Shown here: piece by piece, positions 1-16,622 of the stretch
How the letters are laid out: every line of letters starts with the position of its first letter
Numbering within the stretch: the first letter of the stretch is position 1
NCBI GenBank assembly: GCA_002104945.1
Contig: MCFH01000008.1
Span: 1,046,501 to 1,110,500 of the forward strand
Length of the DNA: 64,000 bases
Direction: 5' to 3'
Origin: Piromyces finnis
Taxonomy: Eukaryota; Neocallimastigomycota; Neocallimastigomycetes; Neocallimastigales; Neocallimastigaceae
The notes under the pieces: model-generated
The model's input: only the letters and a program-made list of their open reading frames with translations
What the model was told of the DNA's origin: nothing
The model's database searches: none
Program-made: the position numbers and the translations under genes

Positions 1-128
1 AGTTAATATCACTTAATGATTTTGTGCAAAAATATCATATTTTATTAAAAAAAATTAAATATTAAATTCTTTCTTTATTATTATATTATATCATAGAGTA
101 TTATTATAATTATAACCTTTTCAAAAAG

Positions 129-792
129 TACAATAAATTATTTGTTATCTTTAATATCTGGATATCCAACTCTTCATAATTTTGTTAAGAATGCTTTTGA
201 AAAGCAAACTAAAAAATTTAATGAATTTTCTACTGATGATGTAGAGGTTTGTTTATTTATTCTTAAAATATATATATAACTTTAAAAAAAAATTAAAAAT
301 AATATATAAAAATATTATTAAATATGTAATTATTAATCAAATCTCTCTATTAATACTATAAAACAGGAAAATAACTCAAGTCTTGTAGGTTCAATATGGA
401 ATTTTCTTATTACCATTATGATAATATACTTTATATTTTCTATAATAGAATCCTTAGCTATATCTGAATTTAATAAAGTTAAAGAAAAAGAACTTGTTAA
501 TATTGTTAATGAATCAAAAAAGAATTTAAAGATTAGAGGACCTGACAAAAAAGTTATTACAGAGTTGACAAATGCTGTATATAAATATATTAATTCAAGT
601 TTAAATAATTTTGATAAAACAGCTAGTAGAGAAAACTTAAAAAGTGAAATTAATATAAAAAATGTAATAAAATCTGAAGAACAAAATAAGGTGAAAAATA
701 TAAAGAAAGGTAAGTTTAAATATAGAAAAAAAAATAAAATAAAAAAACTAAATAATTATAAAATTAAAAATATAAATAAAACTAATTGTTAA
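129..792 (+). CDS. C-terminal part of an unrecognised single-TM protein
   Basis: Two exons are visible, 129-246 and 367-792, joined by a GT-AG intron (247-366) in frame; the gene starts left of the window. The second exon opens with a hydrophobic stretch (around FLITIMIIYFIFSIIES) that reads as one membrane segment, followed by about 110 residues rich in Lys, Asn and Ser, ending in a strongly basic tail and TAA at 790-792. The exon upstream (reading NYLLSLISGYPTLHNF) looks like folded protein. I do not recognise the family. The layout suggests a membrane-anchored protein with a basic, disordered tail of about 120 residues; which side of the membrane the tail faces is not shown. The next gene on the same strand starts 1.7 kb downstream. 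Confidence 0.6.
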
Positions 793-2516
793 TAAATTAT
801 TGTAATAATTAAATTAAAATAAATCCTTTAGGTGCTATTAAAAAAAAGAGTTAAATATTTCAAATTTATTTGTTTACAATAAAGGCGAAAATATTATAAG
901 GCAATAATAATAAATAATATAAAATTAAAATTCAATAAATAATTCAATAATAAAAATTAGCCAAATTAATTTTAATTTAAAAAAATTTTAAATTTTTATA
1001 TTTTTTAATTGTATAAAATTAATAAATCTATCGCATTTTATTATTAATATTATTATTTAATTTTTTTCTAAATAATAATATAAATTAACAGTTATATTAT
1101 TATTACATTTTTACAATGATAATGATAATATGATAATATAATTATTTAAAAATTATAATAAAAATATAAAACTATAATATTATGTTATAAAGTGTTTGAA
1201 ACCTTTAAATTTTTAATTGAAAAGTTTTTGAAAATACATAATTTAAATATTTATTTATGGATATGTACATTTGGAATGTATATGTATATATCTGTGTAAT
1301 TATGATCGTATTATTATAATAAATAATGACATTAAACATTTATAATTATATTATAATAATCTTCCATATTGAATCAAATATTTTTTTTGGATAAAATACT
1401 CATTATCTATAATTAGTAAAAACTTTATATATATAAAAGATTTTAAAAATAAAAAAAAATTGTTATTAAAATATTGAAAAGTATCCATAAACCTAAAAAA
1501 TTTTATTCAAATGTATATAAGAAAATAAAAATGTTATTTAAAGAATGAAATTAAAAAATAATAAAATTCTTATTAAATACAGAGATAAATGCTATGATTA
1601 TTTTGGTTGACTTAAAATTAAAATATATTATTATCAATAAAAAACAAAAATTAATAATACTGAAAATAAAACAAAGTTCAATAATTAATTATATTAGACT
1701 ACAATTGACTTTATTCCTATTCAAATATATGAATATACAGTCAATTTCATCAATATAACAATTCTTTCATTTTTCCTTGATTTTGTGATGTTTACAATTA
1801 ATATATTTAAAATTTTTTCATACTCATACTAAAATTATAATTAATAATGTTACAATGAATTAGAGAGTAATTTCTTATGAGAGGGTTCAAATAAATTTAA
1901 ACTTAAATCCATTTATATTTAGATTTTTTTTAATAATAATAAATATTTTATTTATTAGTATTTTTGAAAATATCGTTAAATTTAAATATTTTTAAAATTA
2001 TTCATATGTAATTTTAAAAACTAGTAATATAAAAAATAAGTATGATTAAATTATATAATTAGTATCAATTATCATAATCTTCATTTATATTTATTTAAAT
2101 TAATACTATCAAAATTATAATAAAATATTTTAATAGTTTTATAAAAGAAATATAAAAAAAATATGTTATATTTTTATATATTGAAAAATATTTCATTGTA
2201 TATTATTTAAAATAGTATTATAAAAAATATCTTGAATTATATATAATGCTATTTATGCAAAAAAGTTGGACTTGATATATATTTTATATACAATTTTGAA
2301 ATATATCTAAAGATATTATTTTATATTTCAATATATCGAACTGAAAATAAAAAAAAAAAAATCTTAATAAAAAATAGAAAAAAATTAAAAAATATAAAGA
2401 GGAAAAAAATATTTCTATTACTTCACATTAAATATATTTTTGGATTAAAAAAGAAGTTTGCTTTAAAAACTCTATCAATAGAAATTCAAAAATTTCAATA
2501 ATTAGAAAAATTAGAA
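793..2516. other. Intergenic, no gene seen
   Basis: 1.7 kb of A/T-rich sequence between the membrane-protein fragment and the RasGEF gene. All frames are closed by frequent stops and no conserved peptide or RNA gene is apparent. It must hold the promoter of the RasGEF gene, but no specific motif stands out. Confidence 0.6.
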
Positions 2517-7808
<5,292 letters not shown>

Positions 7809-8660
7809 TAACAAAAATTATAATTAAAATTTTTTTTGATTTTTTCTAAAGCATTATTATATATCATTTTTTTATTTAATTTTTATTTAAAAGTCATTCT
7901 AAAATTAAATAGTAATGTAAGAATAATATGATAATTAATCATTGATATTATAGTAAAGTTTTTTTTTTATGAAAGGAATCTATAATACTTTTATAATAAA
8001 ATAATTATGACATTTTAATAAAATATTTTTATAATTATTAAAGTTTAAAATATCTTTTATTTTATTTTATATTTGTTAGTAATCATTTTTATATATTAAA
8101 ATCTTTTTTTAATACATGGTTATATATACTCAAACCTTTTTTTTTAAACATCAAAATTATACAACTATATCAATATAAAAAATAAAAAACTATTTAAAAA
8201 TTTATATTTTTAAAAAATTATTGATTTAAAATTTTAACTTCTAATAATGATTTTTATATAATAATTCTTTAGAAAGTTAAAATAAAAATAAAAAATGAAA
8301 TTATTCATATTCCTCTTTATTATTATTTTATAATGAGTATTTTATTACTATTTTATTTAATCTTAACAATAGGCTTTAAGATTATCCAGTATTATTTTTA
8401 TTTTTAATAAATTATAGTATTATAACATACTTTACATAACATTTTTTATCACACAAATAATCTAACCCTCTAATATAAAATAATAAAATGATGGCTAAGT
8501 AGATACTTTTAAAAGCTATTTTACAATAATTAATATTATAAAGAGAAATAAAAAATAAAAAATAAAAAAAATAAAAAAATTAAGCTCATTCAACTAAGTA
8601 TAATAAATTAAGAATTAAGAAAACTTAGTAAAAAATTAACCATATAATATTAAACGAGAA
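7809..8660. other. Intergenic, no gene seen
   Basis: A/T-rich spacer after the RasGEF stop, with no readable protein in any frame until the LRR remnant begins. It presumably contains the RasGEF 3' UTR and polyadenylation site. Confidence 0.5.
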
Positions 8661-8729
8661 TAATAATGCTTTGTAATCACTGATAAAAACAGGAAAATTA
8701 ATAAATGTAACAGAAAAATAATATAGCAG

Positions 8730-9290
8730 AAAAGAGTTATGAAATTCTAGTTAATTGGATTTACTTTTAAATATTTATTTAAGTTAACAATTAAAGGGAA
8801 AGATTCTAGTAACAATATAGAAAGCCATTTTGTAAGTATTAATTTATTTCTTTATCTATTAGAAGAATACAGCCTACAAAATGAATACTCAAGTAATATA
8901 TTTGAAGAATAAAAGTTTGATTCAAATTCAGACTATGATATTACTAAACATTCCAATTTAAATAAATTAGATATAAATGAAAACCAATTAACTGAAATAT
9001 TTAAAAAAATCCAAAAATTTAGAAAAGTTATACATATTTAATTCAAAATACATTACTAAAAGAATTAGGAAATTTAACTAATTTAACTAATTCGACTTTT
9101 TGCTTTAATAATTAAGAAAAATTACCAAAAGAAATAGGAAAATTAGTCAATTTATCTGAACTAGATATATCTTATAAGTTAAAAGAATTACCAATAGAAG
9201 TAGGAAATTTATTCAACTTAATTAAATTAAATACTTTAATAATAATTTAAAATTTTTATTAAAAAATGTTAGAAAATTAGTCAATTTAGC
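8730..9290 (+). pseudogene. Leucine-rich-repeat gene remnant
   Basis: Clear LRR peptides can be read on the plus strand: NLNKLDINENQLTEI near 8957-9001 in one frame, then LLKELGNLTNL, KLPKEIGKLVNLSELDIS and LKELPIEVGNLFNL near 9050-9230 in another, and finally RKLVNLAD near 9272-9295 in a third. The 22-24-residue spacing and the pattern LPxEIGxLxNLxxLxL are those of plant- and Ras-suppressor-type LRRs. The reading frame is broken by at least two frameshifts and several TAA/TAG codons, so I call it a pseudogene. No plausible introns remove all the breaks. Further upstream (8730-8956) an open but unremarkable stretch in the first frame may be its former N-terminal part. Confidence 0.7.
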
Positions 9291-9293
9291 AGA

Positions 9294-9431
9294 TTAATTA
9301 AACAAGTGTTCATTATTAGATTGTAAAGGATTACTTGTTCTAGTTGTTGTTTTAATTTGAATAGCAGTTCCAGCTGTTCTTTCTCTTGAAGTTGTAGTTG
9401 TTGTACCAGGGATGTATTGAGAAAACTTTTT
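9294..9431 (-). pseudogene. Orphan Thr-rich 3' exon or gene remnant
   Basis: On the minus strand an in-frame stretch of about 45 codons begins after an AG and reads FSQYIPGTTTTTSRERT, then continues Thr-rich and ends HLFN with TAA at 9296-9294. Its base composition is clearly less A/T-biased than its surroundings, as in real exons here. No matching upstream exon is visible between 9432 and the PAM18 start, so it may be the last exon of a decayed gene. It could also be chance low-complexity sequence. Confidence 0.35.
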
Positions 9432-9934
9432 ATTATTTTATTATTATTTTTTTTAATTATATTGTAAAGATTTTTATTTTTTTTGTTTGAATTATTTATT
9501 TATAAAATGTATTATAAAATTAAGAATATTTTATAATTGGAATTATTTTTAATATTTATAGTGGCATTGATAATGAAATTATTAACATATTTATAGTGAT
9601 GAATTTAAAATTAAAGTGAAAGTATAATGTAAAACATGAAAGAAGATTGTAAAATGTTGTTCTTAAATGATCTCCCACTCCATTTTGTCATACTGCTAAA
9701 TAATTATATGTAAAAATTTACCACAAACTTGTCTAATGTTGTTTGATAATAATACTATAGGATAAATTATTTATACAGTAATTTTAAAAAAAATTAAGAA
9801 ATTTACTATAAAATTCTGTATTTTAAGATTTACTAGTAAATGATTGGTTCTATATTCTAAAATAAAGTAGTATATATTAATATTTATTCTTTATACTTTT
9901 TTTTTAAATTTATATATTAATCCTAATAATAAAG

Positions 9935-10503
9935 ATGTCCTTAGCATCTCCATTTTTAATTGCCTCTGGTCTTGGTATGAGTTTTAGATAATTTTACTTT
10001 TATTTAATAATAAAATATATTCAATTTTTTTGTTTTTAATTTCAATTTGTTAATCCAATATTATTCAATAATTTATTAAAATTATCAATATAATAGTTGG
10101 TGCTGCAGTAGTTGGTAAAGTTGCTTACACTGCTATTGGTAATTCTTCTGCTAAATCAGTTAGTGGAGGTATTAAAGCCAGTAAATTTTACAAAGGAGGT
10201 TTTGATGCAAAATTAACTAAGCGTGAAGCTGTAAATATTGAATTGTTTTAATGAAAAAAATAATAATATCATATTTATCGTTTTAAAATGTTAATTAATA
10301 TCTTTTTATAAAATATTCATATAATATAATAATACAATCGATAGGCATTAATTTTGGGTGTAAGAGAAAATGTCAGTAAAGAAAAATTAAAAGATGCTCA
10401 TAGAAAGATTATGTTATTAAATCACCCAGATAGAGGAGGTTCACCATATATTGCTACTAAGATTAACGAAGCCAAAGAATTACTCGATAAAACCGCTCGT
10501 TAA
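9935..10503 (+). CDS. PAM18: PAM18/TIM14, J-protein of the mitochondrial import motor
   Basis: Three exons, 9935-9974, 10097-10230 and 10345-10503, give a 110-residue protein, the usual size for TIM14/DNAJC19. An N-terminal hydrophobic, Gly/Ala-rich segment (about residues 6-28, including [15 protein letters not shown]) would anchor it in the inner membrane. Then come the family's linker around [15 protein letters not shown] and a C-terminal J domain with the HPD motif in [21 protein letters not shown] (residues 85-87). Family role: it stimulates Hsp70 ATPase activity in the TIM23-associated motor. If the organism is an anaerobic fungus, the organelle would be a hydrogenosome (inference). It is convergent with IFT56, 0.7 kb away. 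Confidence 0.95.
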
Positions 10504-11221
10504 TTTATTAAATATTTTTATTTATTGAAGAAAAATAATCATCTTAAAAATCTATTTAATGTTAATCTTTAAGTAAAAATGAATTAATATTCCAGAATAA
10601 TGAGAAAAAAAAAAAAAAAAAAAGAAGAAATAAGAAATAATAATATAATAAACATCAATATAAATAATAGAATCTTAAAAAGTATTTTCAACGTGAATAA
10701 TCATACAATTATTAAAAAAATATCAGTTTAATATCATTATTATCAAAAATACAATTAAAATAATAATGATTACAATAAAGAATAATAATAATAAATATAA
10801 AATTCATAAATATTAAACAATTTGTAAAATTATATATCCATACAAAAAACAATATATGATATTATTTTAAATTATTTATTAATAAATTAATAATATTGAA
10901 TAATTAAATTTATTTTGTTTTCATTTATATATAATGTAATTTTATATATTTAATTTATTTAATTATATTTTTATTATAATAATAACTATTAAATATATTA
11001 TTGTGTAATATTAATGAAGTGAAAATATAACGTAATTAAAAATCCAGGTTTTTCCTTTTTTTTTTTTTTTTTTGTTAATAAATTTAACATTTTGTAAAAG
11101 TTTAGAATATTTGAATAGTATATTTAATAGATAAACTTTTTATTTTAATTTTTTTTTTTATTACTAATCCGTGATATAACTATTATTACTAGATATTTTA
11201 TAATATTCTAGTATATATCGT
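10504..11221. other. Convergent intergenic spacer
   Basis: 0.7 kb between the stops of PAM18 (+) and IFT56 (-). It is almost pure A/T with poly-A near 10605 and poly-T near 11050, and presumably serves both 3' ends. No gene is seen. Confidence 0.6.
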
Positions 11222-13195
11222 TTATACTAATATGTGATTTTCTTTAGCCCATTTTTTCATAACTCTAATGATATATTCAACTTGTGGATTAGAAGTATTG
11301 CGAATCATAGTAATAATATCACGGAATAAATCTTTTGGTTCTTGTCCTAATACAATTTTCTGGAATACACCAATACATGCACCTCTTTTACCTTCCCAAT
11401 ATTCAGGATTTGGATCTAATCTTTCAAGAACATCAAATGCTTTTGCGGCATAGTAATAATATTGCATCTAATATTAATTATTATCATATTTTTTTAAATA
11501 ATATTTGTTAATATTATAGTAATAATCTTTCTATAATTATAAATGCGTCTAAATATTTTAAAAAGAAATACTTTATAGCAGTCATTAGCAATGAGTTGTA
11601 GTAAACTGAATGATTCACTTGATGTTTCCATCTTTAAATATAATTCCCATGCCTGACGTGGCTTTTTATTCATTATATCTTTATATTAAAGTTAAATTGT
11701 AAAAATAAATTTCAATTATTTTATATACATTGGGATATATCTATTTTTTATATATTAATATATATAATATTTATGTAGAATTAATTTATTTACAGCATCT
11801 TGCTAAGTGACTTAAATAAGTATATTCATTCTTTATTTTTTCACTTTGAATCATTAAAAATACTTCTTCTGCTTCTTCATATGCTCCAGTTGCTACTTTA
11901 GCTTGAGCATAGTTATAATTAAAAGTATCATCATTATAAAAGTAACCCTATTATAGGTATATTAATATAAAATTTAGTTTTTACTGTTAATAAAGTAATA
12001 TAACAATTCTTTTTTTTTTTTTTTTTATTTTGAATTAAGATATAAATAGATTATTAAAAGTTTTATATAAATTAGATACATACTTTAATAGAATTTAAAT
12101 AAATTAATACATCATCAAATTGTTTAAGTAAGAAGAAACAAGATACCATACATTGTCTTCCAGGTATTGTATCACATTCACTAGCTGAACCTCCAACTAG
12201 TTGGAAATATTGTTGTGCTATTTTAAGATGTTCTCGTGATTCTTGCTCTTGACCTAAAACTGAATTTACAATACCTTTTAATATATATTCTTGAGGAGTA
12301 CTGGGTTCAAAATTTTTCATTAAATTAAATGCAGAGAAGATATCATCATTTTTTAAATAATAAATAATTAAGTTTAATCTTGCTTCTGGAACAACATCTA
12401 ATAATGGTGGAAATACTTGTAATGCACCTTCTCCATTTCTAAATACAGCCTTTTTTCATTTATATTCAATTAAATTTAAATGATATATTTAATGTAAAAA
12501 GTTTAAAAATGGTTATATATTTATATATTTATTGTAATTATATATTATTTATATTGTATTACAGTATTATGTTTTATTAAATCCTCAGCAAATTTAAATT
12601 GTGAACTAGTTTTCTCAGTTAATACTTTCATTTCTGCTTCAGCAGCTTTTCCATTATATAATTTGAAATGATTACAAGCTTTTAAATTTAAAGCAGTTAC
12701 ACTATCTGGATAATGCTGTAAATATATTGAAATAACTTCTTGGGAAACATCATAATAATCTAATTTGTAATAACATAATGCAACATAAACATTTATAGCA
12801 TAATAATCTCTATTATTTAAAATAAATTTTAATAAATAAATGTTAAAATTAATTAATTAATTTAAGAATTATTATTTTTTTTTTTAAGCTACCTATTTTC
12901 TAATAATATTCTTTTATATATATCAATAGCTTCTTGATAATGACTTCTTAAATAGTGAATTGAAGCTAAACATAACTATTAAAAAGGATAGATATAACAA
13001 AATTACAGTTAATTAATTATTATATTAATCTAGATCATTAATTATATATAATTAATCATATATACTTGATCTTCAATAACATCTTGTAAATTATGATGAT
13101 AACTCATTAATCTCTTTTCATCATTAAATTTATGTGACAAATGAAATAATAAACGATTTTGCAATTTGCATGTTGGTCCTACATAAATATATTGA

Positions 13196-13240
<45 letters not shown>

Positions 13241-13985
13241 TGCTTAATATTAAGTATAATATTATTATAAATAAATATTATAATAATTGGTGATTATCAA
13301 TAAAAATACCTTTTTGTGCAGCTTTATCCGCTTCTTCATATAATCCTAAGAAAAAGTAACAACAACCGAGATATAAATATATCAAAGGATCACAATTTGG
13401 ATCTTTTGTCATATTTAAATAAATCTATAAATATTATTAAATTAATAATAGTAAAAATATTTTATATTACATCAATTATTATGATATATAATATGTATTG
13501 TATCTTTTATATATTATTGAAAATTTAAAAAAAAAAATTAGTTAATATTTTTTTGGTAATTTATAATTTATAAATACCTCCATTGCTTTTTTATAATCTC
13601 CTAAATGAAAAGCTGAATAACCAATCCATAAATCAATTGTATTTTCATTAATTAACCCACTATCAGAAAAATTTGAAAGATTATTAAGTAAATTATTATT
13701 TCCAGGTCTATTATCATTATTATTAAGATTAGCTTTAATAAACTGATTCAAATGAAAAATTATTAGTGAAGGAGAAAGTGACGTTTTTTTATTTTTTTAA
13801 AAATAAGAGTGTAAGTTTATATATTTATTAATTGATTAATAATAATCACATACTTCTAGTAAAGTTAAAGCTCCAACATAATCACGCTGGTCAATAAATG
13901 ATTCTATCTTTGGAATTTTACTATTTTTTTTATCATTTAAAGAGGTATTCGATTGCTCTACAGCTGGTTTAACTCTTGATAGCAT
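11222..13985 (-). CDS. IFT56: Intraflagellar transport protein IFT56 (TTC26)
   Basis: Ten exons on the minus strand: 13985-13854, 13742-13578, 13424-13310, 13178-13066, 12975-12893, 12809-12563, 12449-12084, 11947-11794, 11678-11572 and 11467-11222. They join in phase to 575 aa. The product matches IFT56/TTC26 from end to end as I know it: MLSRVKPAV at the start, [68 protein letters not shown], then [32 protein letters not shown] and a C-terminal VMKKWAKEN. It is a TPR protein of the IFT-B complex, needed to move cargo in the flagellum, so the organism should have flagellated zoospores. An alternative start at 14079 (ATG followed at once by an intron, 14076-13986) would add one Met and give the MM-L-S-R beginning seen in animals. 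Confidence 0.97.
13199..13240. repeat. (AAT)n microsatellite in an IFT56 intron
   Basis: About 14 perfect trinucleotide units within the intron between exons 3 and 4. Confidence 0.9.
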
Positions 13986-14578
13986 CTGTTTTTTTAATTT
14001 TTAATTATTAAAAGAATTAGTCATTTATTCCTTTTTTCTTTTTGTTATAAATTCATTATTAGTATTGTATTATTACCATTTTGGTAAATTATATTTATCT
14101 ATTTAAATTAAATGAAGCAATAAAAAAAGAGAATGTTTATTGTTATTACAATTTAAATTATCTCAAATAAAAAAAAAAAGTTTTATTAAAATTAAAAATA
14201 AGTTTTAAGCCAGATTTTGAAAAAGAAAATAAATTAAAAAATGAAATTTTATTTGTAAATAATATTTAATTAAAAATTATAATAAATTTTAAAACTTTAA
14301 TTTTTTTTTTTTTTTTTTTGAAGAAATTAAAATATAAAAAAATTATTTTTAAAAAAAAAATAAATATAATTTATATATATTTTATTAATTGGTAATTTTT
14401 TATTTATAATTTTTATGGTTAAATCATAGTTTTAAATGTGTTACTGTTACATATATAATTTTTTATATAAAAATAATAATTTTTAAATATAATAATAGTA
14501 TTAATCAAAATATGTTGTCTATTTTGTGATAAATGATGAGCCTATTTAAATTGTAATATATTGAATAATTTGTGGAAT
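13986..14578. other. Spacer between CCDC124 and IFT56
   Basis: 0.6 kb tandem spacer holding the CCDC124 3' end and the IFT56 promoter. A candidate upstream ATG followed by a GT donor lies at 14079-14074, so part of this stretch may be a first intron of IFT56. The rest is A/T-rich with poly-A and poly-T runs. Confidence 0.5.
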
Positions 14579-16140
14579 TTAATCTTTAATACGTAATCTA
14601 TCTAATACTTCATTATTAAGATTAGATACTGCTTGGTTTTCTTCTTCTTGAGTAGCATTATAAGCAATATGTTGTTGATTCATTGGATTATCTGGTGATT
14701 TCTTCCATCTCTTTTGAAGCATTTGTTTTAATTGAGTTCTTCTTAAATGTGGATTTTCCTCCTTTAAAATAGGTAAAGTTTTTTCTTCAAATATAGCGTA
14801 GGCAGACTTAACACGTCTTTCTGGATGTCTATCAATTTTATTATTATTGTTGTTATTATTACCAGAACTTTCTTCTGGTTCATTAATTGCAGACATCAAA
14901 TCTAAAGCATTATCAATTCCAGAAGCACCAAATTCTTCAGTCTTTTGTTGACCGAATTTTGGTAAACTATCAGTACTACTAGAATTGGAATTGTAATAAT
15001 TGGCTCTTCTTTGGAATTTTCTTGCGTCTTCTTTAATATTTCCTCTAATCTTTGATTTGGATAATTCTTCTTCTTCTTGTCTCTATAATACATTTCATTT
15101 TGATTAATGGATATAAAGCATAATTTCAAATAAGAATTTGCTACGAAAATGTTATTTTTTATTATTAATAATAAATATATATTTTCTTACTAAAAGTTCG
15201 GCATTTTGTTGCTTCTTTAATAATTGTTCTTGCTAATAATAAAAAGTAAAAGAAACAATATATAAATTGTTTTTAAATTAATATATTTCATTTTAATTAT
15301 ATTGAAATCACATTTTTTAATTTAAGATTCGAATTGACATTTCGAATTAAAAATAAATTTTAAACAAGATTTTCATAAATTTTTATTATTCTATTATACT
15401 ATAATTATATTTTTTATTTTTATTTTTTCATATTATATTTTATTTTTATACTCTTTTCTTTTCGGCTAATAACTTTTTGCTTTGATCTTTAGCACCTTTT
15501 GACCATTCAAGAGCTATTATTATTTTTTAAATATTTATATTTATGAATATTATGATAAGTGATTGTTATTTATGAAAATGAAATTATTCACATTTTCATA
15601 GCTAATAAAGTAATATAAAGATTTTTTCTTTTTTTTTCTTTTTTATTTAATTTCTTTATTTTTTTATTATTACAAATATTAATAATAAATTTTTAATGAA
15701 TAACCTTCTTCTCTTTCTTTTTGTTCAGCAATAAGTCTATCTTTTTCAGCCTTAACTTTTGCTTTTCTTTCATTAGCAGCAGCAACTATTATTTTTTTTT
15801 TTTTAGTTTAAGTTTTAATTATAAATAAAACAATATTATTTTAATTTTTCTTTCTTTCTTTCTTTTTTTTTTCTTTCTTTTTTTTTTTATAATATTTTTG
15901 ATTAAAATTTTAAATTATTATAAATTTAAAAAATATAAATTGAAAATTTTCAAAATATACTTATAAAATAATTATATAATAAACAATAAACATTATTTAA
16001 TATATAGCTTTTGAAAGAACAAAATATTAAAATTAAACTTTTGATAAGTATATATTAACATAAAAAATAAATAAATAATAATAATTATGTAATTTTTTCG
16101 TAATACCTTTTGAATTAACTCCTTTGAATTTCTTTGCCAT
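14579..16140 (-). CDS. CCDC124/Lso2 ribosome-binding factor
   Basis: Five exons; the first is 16140-16107 (starting MAKKFKGVNSKG) and the last is 15082-14579. The middle ones encode a highly charged helix (AAANERKAKVKAEKDRLIAE, EWSKGAKDQSKKLLAEKKR, then QEQLLKKQQNAELL). The C-terminal region carries the family's hallmark: DRHPERRVKSAYAIFEE, LPILKEENPHLRRTQLKQML and KKSPDNPMNQ, which correspond closely to animal CCDC124. Fungal Lso2 and animal CCDC124 bind the ribosome interface in dormant or recovering cells (established for the family). A low-complexity Asn stretch precedes the hallmark block. Start choice is supported by conservation of the first residues. It lies between IFT56 and the RhoGAP on the same strand. 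Confidence 0.93.
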
Positions 16141-16622
16141 TTTTATATCTTTAAATATATATTGTATTTTGAATAAATTATATTATTGAGAGTTAATTGA
16201 ATATATATAAGTCTTGCATTCAATTGTAATATATATAAAAAATAAATTACTTACATTATTAGATGAAGCTATTAATAAAATATAAAACTTAAATGTTTGT
16301 AGGTATAATTCAATTTTATAGTAAATTTAGGATATGATTGGTTAAAATCAATAATTTCTATAGAAATAATCAAATATTATATTATTTATTATTTATTATT
16401 AATTTATTTATTTATTTATTTTATTATTCTCTTTATAATAATTTTTAAAAATTTCATTGATTTCTAATATTTTATTTTAAATTGTTAAATTTATTTCATA
16501 AAATAATTTATACATTTATTAATTAAATAATATAAAGACTAAATAAGTAATAAAAATATTTTTCATTTCTATAGCTTTATAAAATTATATTATTATTCTA
16601 TTAAAATAATTCAATTATTTTC
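16141..16622. other. Spacer between F-BAR-RhoGAP and CCDC124
   Basis: About 0.5 kb of A/T-rich tandem spacer with short TTTA/TTA runs near 16380-16430. It contains the CCDC124 promoter and the RhoGAP 3' end. Nothing else is recognised. Confidence 0.5.
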
